64,000 nucleotides of DNA from Limnanthes douglasii subsp. nivea (GCA_036936605.1 JAUPFV010000001.1:156087187-156151186); one strand, 5' to 3'; positions 1 to 9,027 are shown, counted from the stretch's first letter. The notes: a model not told the origin generated them from the sequence alone. A program made the numbers and translations.

Positions 1-809
1 GGCAACCAAACTAGCAATCAGTGAGTTATATTTCCATCTCCACACAATAGTTTTTAATATCAAGTGTTAGAAATCTAATTTATTTTATCTCACATTATAG
101 GGCGGAGAGTGCTCACTCGAGCCTCAAGCGGGTAATTGGTAGTAGTCTATACAGGTTCGAGCCATTTTGGAAAAGAATTCATGCATTGCTTACCGCTCAA
201 CACTCTAACATTTTGGAATCATTCGAGCGTAGTAGGTATCATCCAAGAAACTCAAATAGGGGGCCTAACAAAACCATCTACAAGGATGTCAAAGGTGAAC
301 TTTCATGTACGGTTATAGAATTAGTAGAGACAAATCTTGCAACGGCCTTGAAAATATGGTTCACTCTCGGAATGTGTGGGTGTGTTTTTAGGACAACTCA
401 TAATTTACCACGTGCATGCGAATTAGATTTGATTTATAAAGAAGGAAGGGCGGTTAGAAAAGATGAGTGTGATGTTTATTGGAGTACGTTAAAGATCAAA
501 CCTAATTATGAGGTTGGTACCGAAGACGAGCTCACAAGAAAACTCTCCTTAATAGATAGCTCCATCTGCGGTTACGGGAAACACGTCCAAGATTATGTCA
601 TAAATAGGATGATACAAATCCTAGATCCCGCTAGAAGTCGTGTTTTAGAACCTAATGAGTCGGTTGTCACTAAAGGTCGGAAAAAAGCTGGTCGGGGCAA
701 GTCAACTAAACGAGACTCATGCGAGTGGGAATATGATGGTAGTCTAGGCGCTAGCACTCCCGATACGATAGGTAGCACGGCCGCCTCTGTAGCTAATAAA
801 AAAAATTAG
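1..809 (+). pseudogene. MULE transposase, 3' part (MULE-A copy 1, cut by window start)
   Basis: This is the C-terminal part of a Mutator-like (FAR1/MudrA-type) transposase. Bases 1-20 are the end of one exon. An 80-bp GT-AG intron occupies 21-100 and the next exon runs 101-809. The splice joins in frame to give the family signature ESAHSSLKR, the plant MULE motif that follows the catalytic core. Downstream come a conserved Cys/Arg-rich stretch (MCGCVFRTTHNLPRACELD) and a basic tail. The catalytic half lies upstream of the window, but the near-identical copy at 61,167-63,186 shows it. The frame ends at TAG 807-809, just before the OTU part, which lies in another frame. The same frame change is in both copies, so it is old or it separates two ORFs. 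Identity to copy 2 is about 98% by eye. Confidence 0.85.
21..100 (+). other. Intron in MULE-A transposase (copy 1)
   Basis: GTGAGT donor at 21 and TTATAG acceptor ending at 100. Removing it restores the frame across the conserved ESAHS motif. The same intron lies at 62,398-62,477. Confidence 0.8.
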
Positions 810-1515
810 CGCCAAAAGACAAGGCGAAAACCAAGGCTCAACCGAAGAAAAAGAGAGTGGCTCGATCGAAAAAATCATCGAAGGGCAAAGATTTTAGTGG
901 CTACGAGAGTTGGTTTTCTAACTATTTGCATGACTACATTTCTAGCGTCGAAGATGTGTCTCCCGACGGTAATTGCGGATTGCGGGCCGTTGCTTTGACG
1001 GTATACGGTAAATCCGATTCATGGGACCAAGTTAGATGAGATTTGATCGGCGAATTGCTAAATGAAGGCGAGCTATTGGAGAGAGTGTTTGATGGTTCCC
1101 AAGGTGTAGATAACCTAGTGAGAATGTTGAACATTTTTGAATTGTATGGGGCCGGTAGTCGGCATTGGATGACGTTACCTGATTTAGGATTAGTGAAAGC
1201 CACTAGATACCAATATATCGTATATCACCTTTCACTCTACTAATCATACACTTATCTTCCTCTACGCGGTGTGCCTCCTTGATCGTGTCCTAACATGGAA
1301 GTTGGTATAGGTTTTGTACACAGGTAACCATTTCGTGAAAGTAAGTATACCAATGAATCTTTTATTATTATATATTATTTTCTGACCAAATATTTATCTT
1401 AGTTATATTTGTGTAGGTTGTGTTGAATGGACCACTTCCGGAAATCTATCCTACTTGGTTTCCGTTTTGCACAGTAGAAGCCATCACCGGTTGGGAAATA
1501 CCGCTCGACAAGTGA
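809..1515 (+). pseudogene. OTU-like cysteine protease domain of MULE-A (copy 1), broken
   Basis: A lysine-rich linker leads into an OTU domain. The catalytic Asp-Cys box is DGNCGLRA near 967-990, and the catalytic His is expected in NHFVKV near 1,325-1,340. The shared block TRYQYIVYHLS lies at 1,204-1,236. A GT-AG intron occupies 1,341-1,416 and a last exon runs to TGA 1,513-1,515. OTU domains are deubiquitinase-type cysteine proteases and are known as C-terminal partners of some plant MULE transposases. This copy is dead: a TGA at 1,037-1,039 replaces the CGG of copy 2, a TAA follows YHLSLY, another TGA replaces CGA near 1,280, and the frame slips before the His box. Several changes are CpG transitions, as expected of methylated DNA. 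Confidence 0.8.
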
Positions 1516-2375
1516 TTGAACAAACATAACCAAATCAAGCCCGCCCAAGCATCGACCGCACGCGAAGAGCCACCACGTGTCTTCGATTTGGCCGAAGACT
1601 CATGATTTGTTTATGCGTTACGAACACTTTATTTTAACTTTCACCTCGGTTTGTAATCGATACTTCCACGTTTTATTTATTTCGAAAATTCCATTTCATA
1701 AAATTATTGTAAAATAAATAACCACCTTAAATTAAATTACCATTTGCACGTAAACATTACCATTTTAGCAAAATAAGGTGACAAAAATTCAATTAATCGG
1801 CACAATGGCAGATTCGTGAACACGGCATGTTGGATTGTGGCAAAATTGCGCACGTCCAACGCTACAATTTCACGGAATTGCGAATGGGTAATTCGAAATT
1901 TTGCCCATTTACAGCCCCCTGCATTCGCGAATTTGGCCAATTACAACATTCCTTGTTCGCAAAGACCTCTGTAAATTTTGTAATTTTCCTATTTTATAAC
2001 TTTCTCGAGTCCAAAACTCATTTTTTTCACCAATATTATACATTCGTCATTTGAATCGAACAATTCGAAATTTGTGCAAACAAAATCTTTAAAATGGTAA
2101 AAAAAAACAACTTCAAAGTAGCTTAAAGTGGTCACAATTTTGACATTTTCACATTTATTTAGTTATTGAGTCCAAAACTAAATTTTTGACATACCAACAT
2201 TATACATTAGTCATTTGGCTCGAATGATTCGAAATTTTTGCGTAAAAATAAAATATCTTAAAAGTGGTGACACATGTAAGGATAACGTAATATGAATAGG
2301 AGACTAATGTTGTGACACATAATATATATAAAAATACACACATATCTATGATCACTATTACAACCCATGTGGTTT
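1516..2375. other. Non-coding stretch with GTTCGC-like inverted motifs
   Basis: I see no gene here. Bases 1,795-1,965 hold several motifs of the type TTCGCGAATTTGGCC, ATTGCGAATGG and TTGTTCGCAAAG, the same family as the subterminal arrays at 6,660-7,145 and 60,790-61,085. The rest is AT-rich with two diverged copies of a block reading TTATACATTCGTCATTTG or similar (near 2,035 and 2,200). Confidence 0.5.
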
Positions 2376-2377
2376 AG

Positions 2378-2457
2378 AAGCAGGGTCTCGTTATAGCTAA
2401 GGACAATACTGCATTTGAAAGGGTATGAATATCGCTATAATGAGACCCTATCCAAAT
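2378..2457. repeat. Hairpin made of the MULE TIR core motif
   Basis: AGGGTCTCGTTATAGC and GCTATAATGAGACCCT face each other. They match the core GGTCTCATTATAGCC of the MULE-A terminal repeats at 7,321 and 60,510. The hairpin sits about 120 bp upstream of a SANT-like ORF, so it may be an old internal element end or a regulatory site. Confidence 0.55.
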
Positions 2458-2488
2458 ATTAAACGCCCACCAAAATTGACTCGCCCCC

Positions 2489-2496
2489 TATAAAAT
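2489..2496 (+). promoter_or_regulatory. Putative TATA box for SANT-like ORF 1
   Basis: TATAAAAT lies 80 bp upstream of the ATG at 2,576. The paired gene on the other strand has CTATAAATAG at about the same distance, which supports the call. Confidence 0.45.
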
Positions 2497-2575
2497 AGGA
2501 CATAAAATCTAGAAAATACGATACTTGGCAAACATATAGCGTTCACAAAAATATAAAACTCGTTAACGTTTGCAT

Positions 2576-2944
2576 ATGGAGTTTACGACGGACGAAGACT
2601 ACCATATGCTTCAAGCTGTAAAGATTGCCCTTTAGATACTGGGGGAAGATACCAGTGATCAGTTTTTCGAGCGTGTCCTATGTACGATGTATATAAACTA
2701 CGGTCCTTTAGGTACAAGAGGTCTCGTTGTGCGTACTCGTGACCAGATCAAACGTAGATACAATTTTTGCAAGCCAATACAGCATTTGTGTTTCTTGCCA
2801 TCGTTAATTAAGCAAGAAGCAGCTTCCGTCTAGAACCTGAGCTTGATAGAGTGCATCACGAGGGATATGGTAGCATTTATGGAAGACAAGATTATTGCAA
2901 GAGAAGGAGTGGATGATGTGGATTACAAACTTAGATACGACTAA
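2576..2944 (+). pseudogene. SANT/Myb-like small ORF 1, two internal stops
   Basis: Read through its stops (TAG 2,633-2,635 and TAG 2,831-2,833), this is a 122-codon homologue of the intact ORF at 3,327-3,704. Both begin MEFT..ED and share VLCxMYxNYG, an R-x-R-(D/E)-Q-I-K-x-R-Y box and a CKP..xLxFLP block. The acidic start and the R..EQIK.RY box resemble helix 3 of SANT/Myb-like (trihelix-type) DNA-binding domains; that assignment is by pattern only. It forms one arm of an inverted gene pair with 3,327-3,704, with 3' ends facing. Confidence 0.6.
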
Positions 2945-2949
2945 GTCGT

Positions 2950-3225
2950 CCACTGATGTTATTTTAAGTTGTTATTTTCTTAGCGGTTGTTATATGCAGT
3001 TGTGATTTTTCTTATTAGTTGTTGTTTGATGTTGTGATTTTATTAGCGGTTGTTAAGTTAAGTTGTGATTTTTCTTATTATGTGAAGCTGTGATTTTCAT
3101 ATTACTGGTTGTTAATTTAAGTTGTGATTTTTCGTATTATTGGTTGTTAATTTAAGTTGTGATTTTTGTATTAATGGTTGTTAATTTAAGTTGTGATTGT
3201 TCTTATTAGTTGTTCTCTGAAGTGT
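2950..3225. repeat. Minisatellite, period about 38 bp, between the inverted ORF pair
   Basis: A degenerate tandem array built on GGTTGTTAATTTAAGTTGTG followed by a T-rich part. About seven units are visible, with the last three most alike. It fills the spacer between the two convergent SANT-like ORFs. Confidence 0.7.
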
Positions 3226-3326
3226 GGGTACCAAATAAAAACTACAACATGGTAAATGGAAACTAAAACAAGTTCAAACAATACATAACATACAAGATGC
3301 AAACAGTTAAAAACATAACATAATGC

Positions 3327-3704
3327 TCAATCGTCAAAGTCATATCCCAAGTTGTCGTCAGAATCAATTCCCTCTTCCCTTTCAGTAATCTTATTTTGAA
3401 GATACGCTACCATATCCCTAGTGATGTAGTCTACCACCGCCATCTTCCAGACGGCGGCTGCTTCTTGCTTAATTTTAAATGGTAGAAACAACAAACGATC
3501 CATTGGTTTGCAAAAAATGTACCTCTGCTTGATTTGTTCACGGTTACGCACAACAAAACCTTTCGTTCCTAAACGGCCGTAGTTGTAGTACATCTTACAC
3601 AATACTAGCTCGAAAAACGCATCGCTACTATATTCCTCCAACTCTCGGAGGGCAAGTTTCACTGCCTCGAGCAAATGGTAGTCTTCATGAGGGGTAAACT
3701 CCAT
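3327..3704 (-). CDS. SANT/Myb-like small protein 2, intact, 125 aa
   Basis: An uninterrupted 125-codon ORF starting MEFTPHEDYHLLEAV and ending in a very acidic tail (about 15 of the last 30 residues are D or E). Residues 1-75 look helical. The box VVRNREQIKQRYIF at about 53-66 recalls the recognition helix of SANT/Myb-like domains, hence a possible DNA binder. I do not recognise a named family. Three homologues lie nearby (2,576, 4,015, 10,035), always next to a MULE transposase/OTU gene and a PMD gene, so it looks like a regular accessory gene of this MULE type, comparable in position to mudrB or VANDAL accessory genes. The other members are broken, which makes this copy the best candidate for a functional product. 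Start choice: the ATG matches the first Met of homologue 1. Confidence 0.6.
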   Translation of the reverse strand: MEFTPHEDYHLLEAVKLALRELEEYSSDAFFELVLCKMYYNYGRLGTKGFVVRNREQIKQRYIFCKPMDRLLFLPFKIKQEAAAVWKMAVVDYITRDMVAYLQNKITEREEGIDSDDNLGYDFDD

Positions 3705-3740
3705 TGGTTAAATTGTTTGTGTTTGAGGAGTGCTTAGCGT

Positions 3741-3750
3741 CTATTTATAG
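3741..3750 (-). promoter_or_regulatory. TATA box of SANT-like gene 2
   Basis: CTATAAATAG on the minus strand, 37 bp upstream of the ATG, in a pyrimidine/purine context typical of plant core promoters. Confidence 0.5.
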
Positions 3751-3809
3751 GCTCGTGGTTGTTTGGGTGGAAAAGTTTTAAACGCGGGTGTTTTTTGCGG
3801 CAATTTATG

Positions 3810-3837
3810 TAGGTGTCTAGTTATAGCGAGACACCTA
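3810..3837. repeat. Short hairpin with TIR-like core
   Basis: AGGTGTCT and AGACACCT flank AGTTATAGCG. It mirrors the hairpin at 2,378-2,457 on the outer side of the inverted ORF pair, so both arms of the 2,378-3,840 inverted unit end in a similar motif. Confidence 0.5.
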
Positions 3838-4014
3838 ATAATGGAAGTTACGTTATAATCAAACCCCTATTATTGCACTGCAACATTTGAGTACTTTTGT
3901 AAATATTAAATATCACAAAATCATTCGTCAACTTGGAGTACGTTATCCTTATCTTACAAGTGTCGTTTATTGATAGGTCTACTTGGATTACGTTATCTTA
4001 AGCATAAAAGTTGT

Positions 4015-4338
4015 ATGATGAAAGCATCAATCGAAGTTGGCAACACGCACATGGAAGAGGGGCATAAAGCATACTGGGAGGCATTGCTATGCCAAATGTA
4101 CTTCTTATACGGAAGGGATGGTGTCCAGCCGCCAAGAATTTCAAGGCGTGTTGATGAGGTGAAGGTTAGGTGGTCAGTCCTAGTCACATTCCGTCTTCAT
4201 CCAGTTTCTGGCCTCACCGAATTCGAACGTCATGTTACGTATAACCGGTTTTACCGCCAGGTCACGGATTCTATAACAGAGGACCAACTGGATAAGGTCT
4301 GTGCTAACATTATCAACATCTACTTAACGGATAGATAA
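4015..4338 (+). CDS. SANT/Myb-like small protein 3, diverged paralogue
   Basis: An open frame of 107 codons from the first of two adjacent ATGs. The block LLCQMYFLYGRDG then R.SRRVDEVKVRW aligns with LCKMYYNYGRLG and RNREQIKQRY of the 3,327-3,704 protein, so it is a third, diverged member. It lacks the acidic C-terminus and has its own tail (FYRQVTDSITEDQLD). No promoter was identified with confidence. It may be functional or a decaying relic without stops. Confidence 0.5.
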   Translation: MMKASIEVGNTHMEEGHKAYWEALLCQMYFLYGRDGVQPPRISRRVDEVKVRWSVLVTFRLHPVSGLTEFERHVTYNRFYRQVTDSITEDQLDKVCANIINIYLTDR

Positions 4339-4384
4339 ACTCTTATTTGGCCTTATGTTAAAGTTCATGTTTCAGACTATGATT

Positions 4385-4600
4385 TAGCATGTGTTTTATT
4401 TTATGTTTGAGTGTTTGATTCGGTTTCTGTTTGAGTTTCTTATTCGGTTTATGTTTGAGTTTATGTTTGAGTTTCTGATTCCGTTTATGTTTAGGTTTAT
4501 GTTTGAGTTTCTGAATCGGTTTAAGTTTGAGTTTCTATTGGAGTTTATGTTTCTAAAAATATTTGAGTTTGTGTTTAAGCTTATGTCTGGAAGTTTATTG
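4385..4600. repeat. TTTGAGTTT minisatellite
   Basis: A tandem array of 12- and 18-bp units of the type GTTTATGTTTGAGTTTCTGA. It stays open in two frames simply because of its composition, giving repetitive F/E/M-rich or N/S-rich peptides that I do not consider genes. Confidence 0.8.
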
Positions 4601-4704
4601 TTGCGGTTTGTGCACATTGATGCATAAAAATATAAAAACATAAAAATATAAAAACATAAAATAATCCTCCTAATAAAATCAAATCAACGAAAGCAACAAC
4701 TGAA

Positions 4705-6581
4705 TTAAAACAAAAGATAGTAACAAACAATCGTCCTATTAGTCATATAATACAAATCCGGTCCATCACTGATGCGGTACTGGTGCGCCAAAAGCGAACA
4801 CTCGTGCATCTCATGACGCATCTCCTCCATACTCATCTCATCCGCTCTTGAATATCTATCAATCACACGGTCGCATATGTCATACAGTCGTGCCTGATAT
4901 GTCATCGCACTCGTGGTCTCAGTCACATGTAAACCAGATGGACCAACCACTCTAGGATCAAGCAGGGTGTACCATAGGTGGTCACAGATCCATACGTGGT
5001 ATAAAGAGGTCGTACTCGAACAGCCTATAGCATATGTGTCACCATGAACCATCGAGTCAACAATGTGCGACCACCAGGCGTTCCATGTACCCTCATCCCA
5101 CAAAAAGCGCGTGTTGACACGCCTCCTCCTGTCTGCTGGTAAAGCAGCCCGCAACGTCGGTGGTATATCCTGAATGTGCCCAAGGTGTCGAGCGACCCGC
5201 AGTGGATACTACGCCTCAACTATGTCGAACACCTTCAACGTGTGGTCAATCTAAGCCACATCGCAGAAAGGGAAATGATCGCGTATCGTGCGGTAAGGCA
5301 TGAGCTAAACCTACATCGCCAGTTAATAATGTTTAAACAACTTTAAGTAATAATAAAATAACGACTAATAAACAAATGTAAAAAATCATCGTAACTCACG
5401 TGGTTCTGCTTCCACGAACCCAGTAGCTGTCGGATGTTCATACGAGTCTCATCATCTGCACGATACGGTGAAGGTGTGTATTGGAAAATAGTAGGCATAG
5501 AAGGCTCGTAGAGAGTGTTGACCGTAGTCAAAAAAGGGGGAAGTGATCGTATATCAACGTCTCTAACATGGCAATAAAACCTGTAATCCCTAAAGTGGAG
5601 TGCATGGACGACTTTCCTAGATGGTGATACAGGTGAGCTAGTATATGCTTGCCCCAGTTATATCTAACGGATGTCCTATAATGCTCTACAAACTACAAGT
5701 AATCTAACGATATACTGTTCCCCGTCTTGTTCACCAGAATACAACAACCCAACATGTGGAGCAGAAAACCCCTAGTGACACACTTTACGGTACCATTAGA
5801 CATGGTATCATCCATAAAATGGGGTTGCATGTACTGCTCACGTAAAAACTGTAAACGAACAATCTAGCATTACCCCCCCCCCCCCCCCACCCTGTTACGC
5901 CCTAACTCAGTTCTAAGTACATCCTCGGGTATAGCTAATGCCTTAGAATACCATTTCAAACGTTGTCCATTACTAGGTAATGATTGAATGGGAAATCATC
6001 ACCTGTGACCGGCAGACCAGTAATAACGTGGACATCGTCTACATCACCTTCATCTCACCAAAACATAAATGAAAGATGTTGGTCTCTGAATGCCACCTCT
6101 CAAGAAAAAAATCTACCAGGTGTACGTTGGTACTCCAACGCTCCAAGACATCGGTGAGGGGACTGAAGCAAGACATCATAACCTGACGTCTGGCCATGCC
6201 TTTCCCAGTAAGATCCCATGTACAATGTGTACCGTACATCGAGTAGCACCGTGACGGCTGACGCACCTACAGAAAACATCAATAACTTATACATAATATA
6301 AAAGACCATACGCCATACTTTAAACCAATCATTACTTACCATTTCTCCAAAGATGGTGCATGCTTCGTGCTGTGTGTAGTTTGGGTAAATAGCAGGCACA
6401 TGCAGATTCACCTTCCGAAATTACCGATCCAGCGTCCCAATCGTATGGGATATAGTAGGGGCTGGAGTGGAAGTGCTAGGCCTACGCCTTAAAGACCGTG
6501 ACCGTGAATCAACCTCCTCATGCTCGCTATCACTGCCCGATCCTGAATTACGAACAGGTGTATGCTGTGTGTGAGGCATGC
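4705..6581 (-). pseudogene. Plant mobile domain (PMD) gene of MULE-A, inactivated
   Basis: A minus-strand gene of the aminotransferase-like/plant mobile domain family (relatives of MAIN, MAIL1 and the long form of PP7). Exon 1 (6,581-6,340) is Ser/Arg-rich. An intron occupies 6,339-6,267 (GTAAG...CTGTAG). The next exon has the family core ERWHSETNIFHLCFGEM followed by DDVHVITGLPVTGDD (about 6,090-6,000), then KTGNSISLDYL and RYNWGKHILAHLYHHLG (about 5,745-5,610). A second likely intron starts at the GTGAGT near 5,400. The last part has DIVEA.YPLRVARHLGHIQ, matching the PMD FHIVEWH...RQFG block. Breaks: a TAA in exon 1, a frame change right after the GEM motif, a TAG after SLDYL, further stops near 5,210-5,300, and a 16-base C run at 5,873. 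Host PMD proteins act in transposon silencing and meristem maintenance. It converges on the transposase/OTU genes within one element. Confidence 0.8.
5873..5888. repeat. C16 homopolymer inside the PMD pseudogene
   Basis: Sixteen consecutive C on the plus strand. It would read as a glycine run and disrupts the PMD frame. Confidence 0.9.
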
Positions 6582-6682
6582 TGAAATACAACAAATAAAA
6601 TCATTGTGAATAAGCAAGTAATTTTGGGAATAAAAACAAGAGAATGTATTAAAACAAACTAATTCGCGAACTGAGCATGCAT

Positions 6683-6729
6683 AATTTCAACAAAATTGCG
6701 AACAGACAGTTTGCAATTTTGTTGAAATT
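6683..6729. repeat. Subterminal hairpin 1 of MULE-A
   Basis: A near-perfect 47-bp palindrome: AATTTCAACAAAATTGCGAA, a short loop, then its complement. It contains the GTTCGCAATTT-type motif shared with the other end of the element. Confidence 0.85.
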
Positions 6730-6758
6730 GCGAACATACATTTCGCAATTTCACCATC

Positions 6759-6873
6759 GCTGGTTGTGCAAAATCGCGAGCAACCAGTACGCGAGCCTGC
6801 ACGGGTTGCGAACTAGCTGTTCGCAAACCGTGCAGGATCGCGTACGGGTTGCTCGCGATTTTGCACAACCAGC
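6759..6873. repeat. Subterminal 115-bp palindrome of MULE-A
   Basis: Arms of about 54 bp with three mismatches, from GCTGGTTGTGCAAAATCGCG to its complement, centred on AACTAGCTGTT at 6,816. It includes repeated TTCGC/GCGAA units. No coding sense; a candidate transposase-binding or fold-back structure. Confidence 0.9.
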
Positions 6874-7089
6874 AACTCCAAACCCTAGATTTCGAATCGA
6901 CCCCAAATCCCAAAAAACCCAACCAAATTCAACAAAAATAGTACCAAAATGTTGATAATGAGTCGACTAACACGTACCTACAACTATTTTTTCAAAAAAA
7001 CAACAACATATACCTGAAAATCGGATTTTTGAGGCAGAACCTATAACTCTTAATATCACTAAAAATACATAAGTAAATTGCATAAAAAT

Positions 7090-7143
7090 CTGTTCGCGAA
7101 CCGTGCAGGATCGCGTACGGGTTGCTCGCGATTTCACACAACC
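7090..7143. repeat. Direct repeat of the right arm of the 115-bp palindrome
   Basis: CTGTTCGCGAACCGTGCAGG and the following bases repeat 6,818-6,871 with few changes, about 270 bp nearer the right terminus. Part of the subterminal array. Confidence 0.85.
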
Positions 7144-7321
7144 AACAAGTCCATACCTTAACGTTTTTGTAAGTTCGGATTTGAGAAATCTTGAGTTTTT
7201 TTGGCGGATTTTGAGAGGTTTTGGTGAAGAGAAGAGAGAAAAGAAGATTTTTGGCTGAAAATGCAGCTTTTTATATCAAGGGTAAATGGGTCATTTGTGG
7301 GGTTTCATTATAGCCAAATGG

Positions 7322-7363
7322 GGTCTCATTATAGCCAAATGGAATCTATATTTAACATTTCCC
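7322..7363 (-). mobile_element. Right terminal inverted repeat of MULE-A copy 1
   Basis: Read on the minus strand it begins GGGAAATGTTAAATATAGAT and continues CATTTGGCTATAATGAGACC. It aligns without gaps over 42 bases, with about eight mismatches, to the left TIR at 60,488-60,529. A partial second copy of the core lies at 7,296-7,321. The 9 bases outside (7,364-7,372) are TTTAATTTT, identical to those outside the left TIR. Confidence 0.8.
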
Positions 7364-7372
7364 TTTAATTTT
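7364..7372. repeat. 9-bp target-site duplication next to MULE-A right end
   Basis: TTTAATTTT directly follows the TIR. Nine bases is the usual MULE target-site length. The same nine bases precede the left TIR at 60,479-60,487. Confidence 0.65.
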
Positions 7373-7839
7373 TAGTTTACGGATGCGATGATCCGTTTCG
7401 GATCGGTTGTAAAACCTGTTCAAATCGATAAAATCAATAAAAGCTCAATTAATTTATATACATCGAGGTAGATTTAATCAATTTCAGGTTGTAGGGATTT
7501 CAGGTGGTAGAGGTTGAGGTTGTATTGTATGGTAACTTTCCATTTTTTTTGCCTTCAAAATTATATATTTAGACTCTGACCGTAGTTTTTGTTTTTCTTT
7601 CTTTTATATAAACTCGTGTGATTAGACTAAGTTATTTATATTCATATGGTTACAGTGTTAGACTGATTTTCAGGATGAGAGGTAAATTAAATTTTGATTT
7701 TATTATTTAATATTATTGGAGTAACTTCGAATTCAATTACATATACCGTTGCGCACGTGTTTATGAGTGAGAAGGATACATAAAATTATACATAGGTTTG
7801 GGGTATTCTTTGTGGTTTGATGACGGATGGTGTGTGTCT
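7373..7839. other. AT-rich stretch without recognisable gene
   Basis: Between the right end of MULE-A and the first recognisable part of MULE-B. Nothing identifiable. Confidence 0.5.
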
Positions 7840-9025
7840 ATTTTCGAGCATTATTATTATCGATCGAGAGTTAGCTCTCGTGCAAGCTATCGAGGAAATA
7901 TTTCTGGAAATAACTAACTTGATATACAAGTATCATACAAAGAAGAAATTCTTAGGATATTTCAAAATTTGATGCGTGACGGCATGGTTGTGAACAAATT
8001 TGTCGAGTTTTATGGGTTTGTTGCCGACGCAAATAGGGTCAAAGCTTACCATAAAAACCTAGCTACGTTGAATAAAATTTTGCCACTTACCCCAAATGTA
8101 TTGGATATGTTATATCAACATGGATAACCAGATATGGTACAAGTTTCCAAATCATCGAACGAACAATATCTAACATTACGACAATAGAACAACGAATAGG
8201 TAAATTTCTAAAAATCAATATCTTAATTATATACTTCCTTTATAGGTGTGAGAGTGCTCATTCAGCCCTCAAAAAATCCGTTGGGACCAACCAATGCACT
8301 TCTGGACTTTTCTTTCACAACCTTTTAACTAAGCAGCATGCGGGGATCCTCGAATATTTCGAGCCATATCAGTTTCGTACTCAACCTGGTTTTGAAAACA
8401 TTTTGACCAAGCACCTAGTCGGTTACATATACCATGCAGGCCTAAAATAATTGACATTTTCTATTATATATTCTATAAATATATGCGTAGATCGGTTAGT
8501 ATGTGGCGGATGCATCCTTAGGAAAATACGCGAGGTACCTTACGCATGTGAAATTGTTTCAATAGCAAAAGAAGGTAGATGCATTCCTAGGGAAGATGTG
8601 GATATATTTTTGAGACGACTAGAAATTTTCATAAAGTTGCCACTTCGCATGAAGATACCTTGCAAAACAAAATATCCAACATAGACAGTTGCATTCGTAG
8701 TTTCGGCCATCAAAAACAAGATTATATTGTCGATAGGGTTATGAAACTCTTAAAGCCGAAAACAAGTTGCGTTCAATAGCCTAAAGAACCGGTTAGAGTT
8801 AAAGGTAGGCTAAAAGCCATCATAAAAAAATCGACTAAACGGAACCCTAGTCTGTGGGAATACCCCATTGAAGAAATCGTTAGCTCTAGCACTCCTATGA
8901 GCTCCTTAGGTAGCATATCCATGAACACGTTATGGAGCACACCTACCTCAAAAATTCCTTCGTTTGTAGTACCCGAACCTTCACTTGTAAAAAATAAAGT
9001 TGGTCGGCTCAAGAAAATTACTTAG
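7840..9025 (+). pseudogene. MULE-B transposase relic
   Basis: A decayed, diverged relative of the MULE-A transposase. Visible blocks, in order: IIIDRELALVQAIEEIF (second catalytic Asp region), VNKFVEFYGFVADANR.KAYHKNLATLNK, a likely intron near 8,200-8,246, ESAHSALKK (about 8,250), VCGGCILRKIREVPYACE (8,475-8,540), then a tail with KKSTKRNPSLWEY. It is read in several frames with many stops. The N-terminal half is missing. Because its protein sequence is far from MULE-A, the two lineages separated long before the recent duplication. Confidence 0.75.
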
Positions 9026-9027
9026 GA

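Noticed and set aside
1737..2054. Small ORFs on both strands over the GTTCGC-like block
   Set aside because: They arise from the inverted motif repeats. No recognisable domain.
4391..4641. Long open frames on both strands rich in F/E/M or N/S/I
   Set aside because: They are produced by the TTTGAGTTT minisatellite and have no protein-like complexity.
7373..7839. N-terminal half of the MULE-B transposase
   Set aside because: I looked for the first catalytic Asp block and the FAR1-like zinc region here and found neither.
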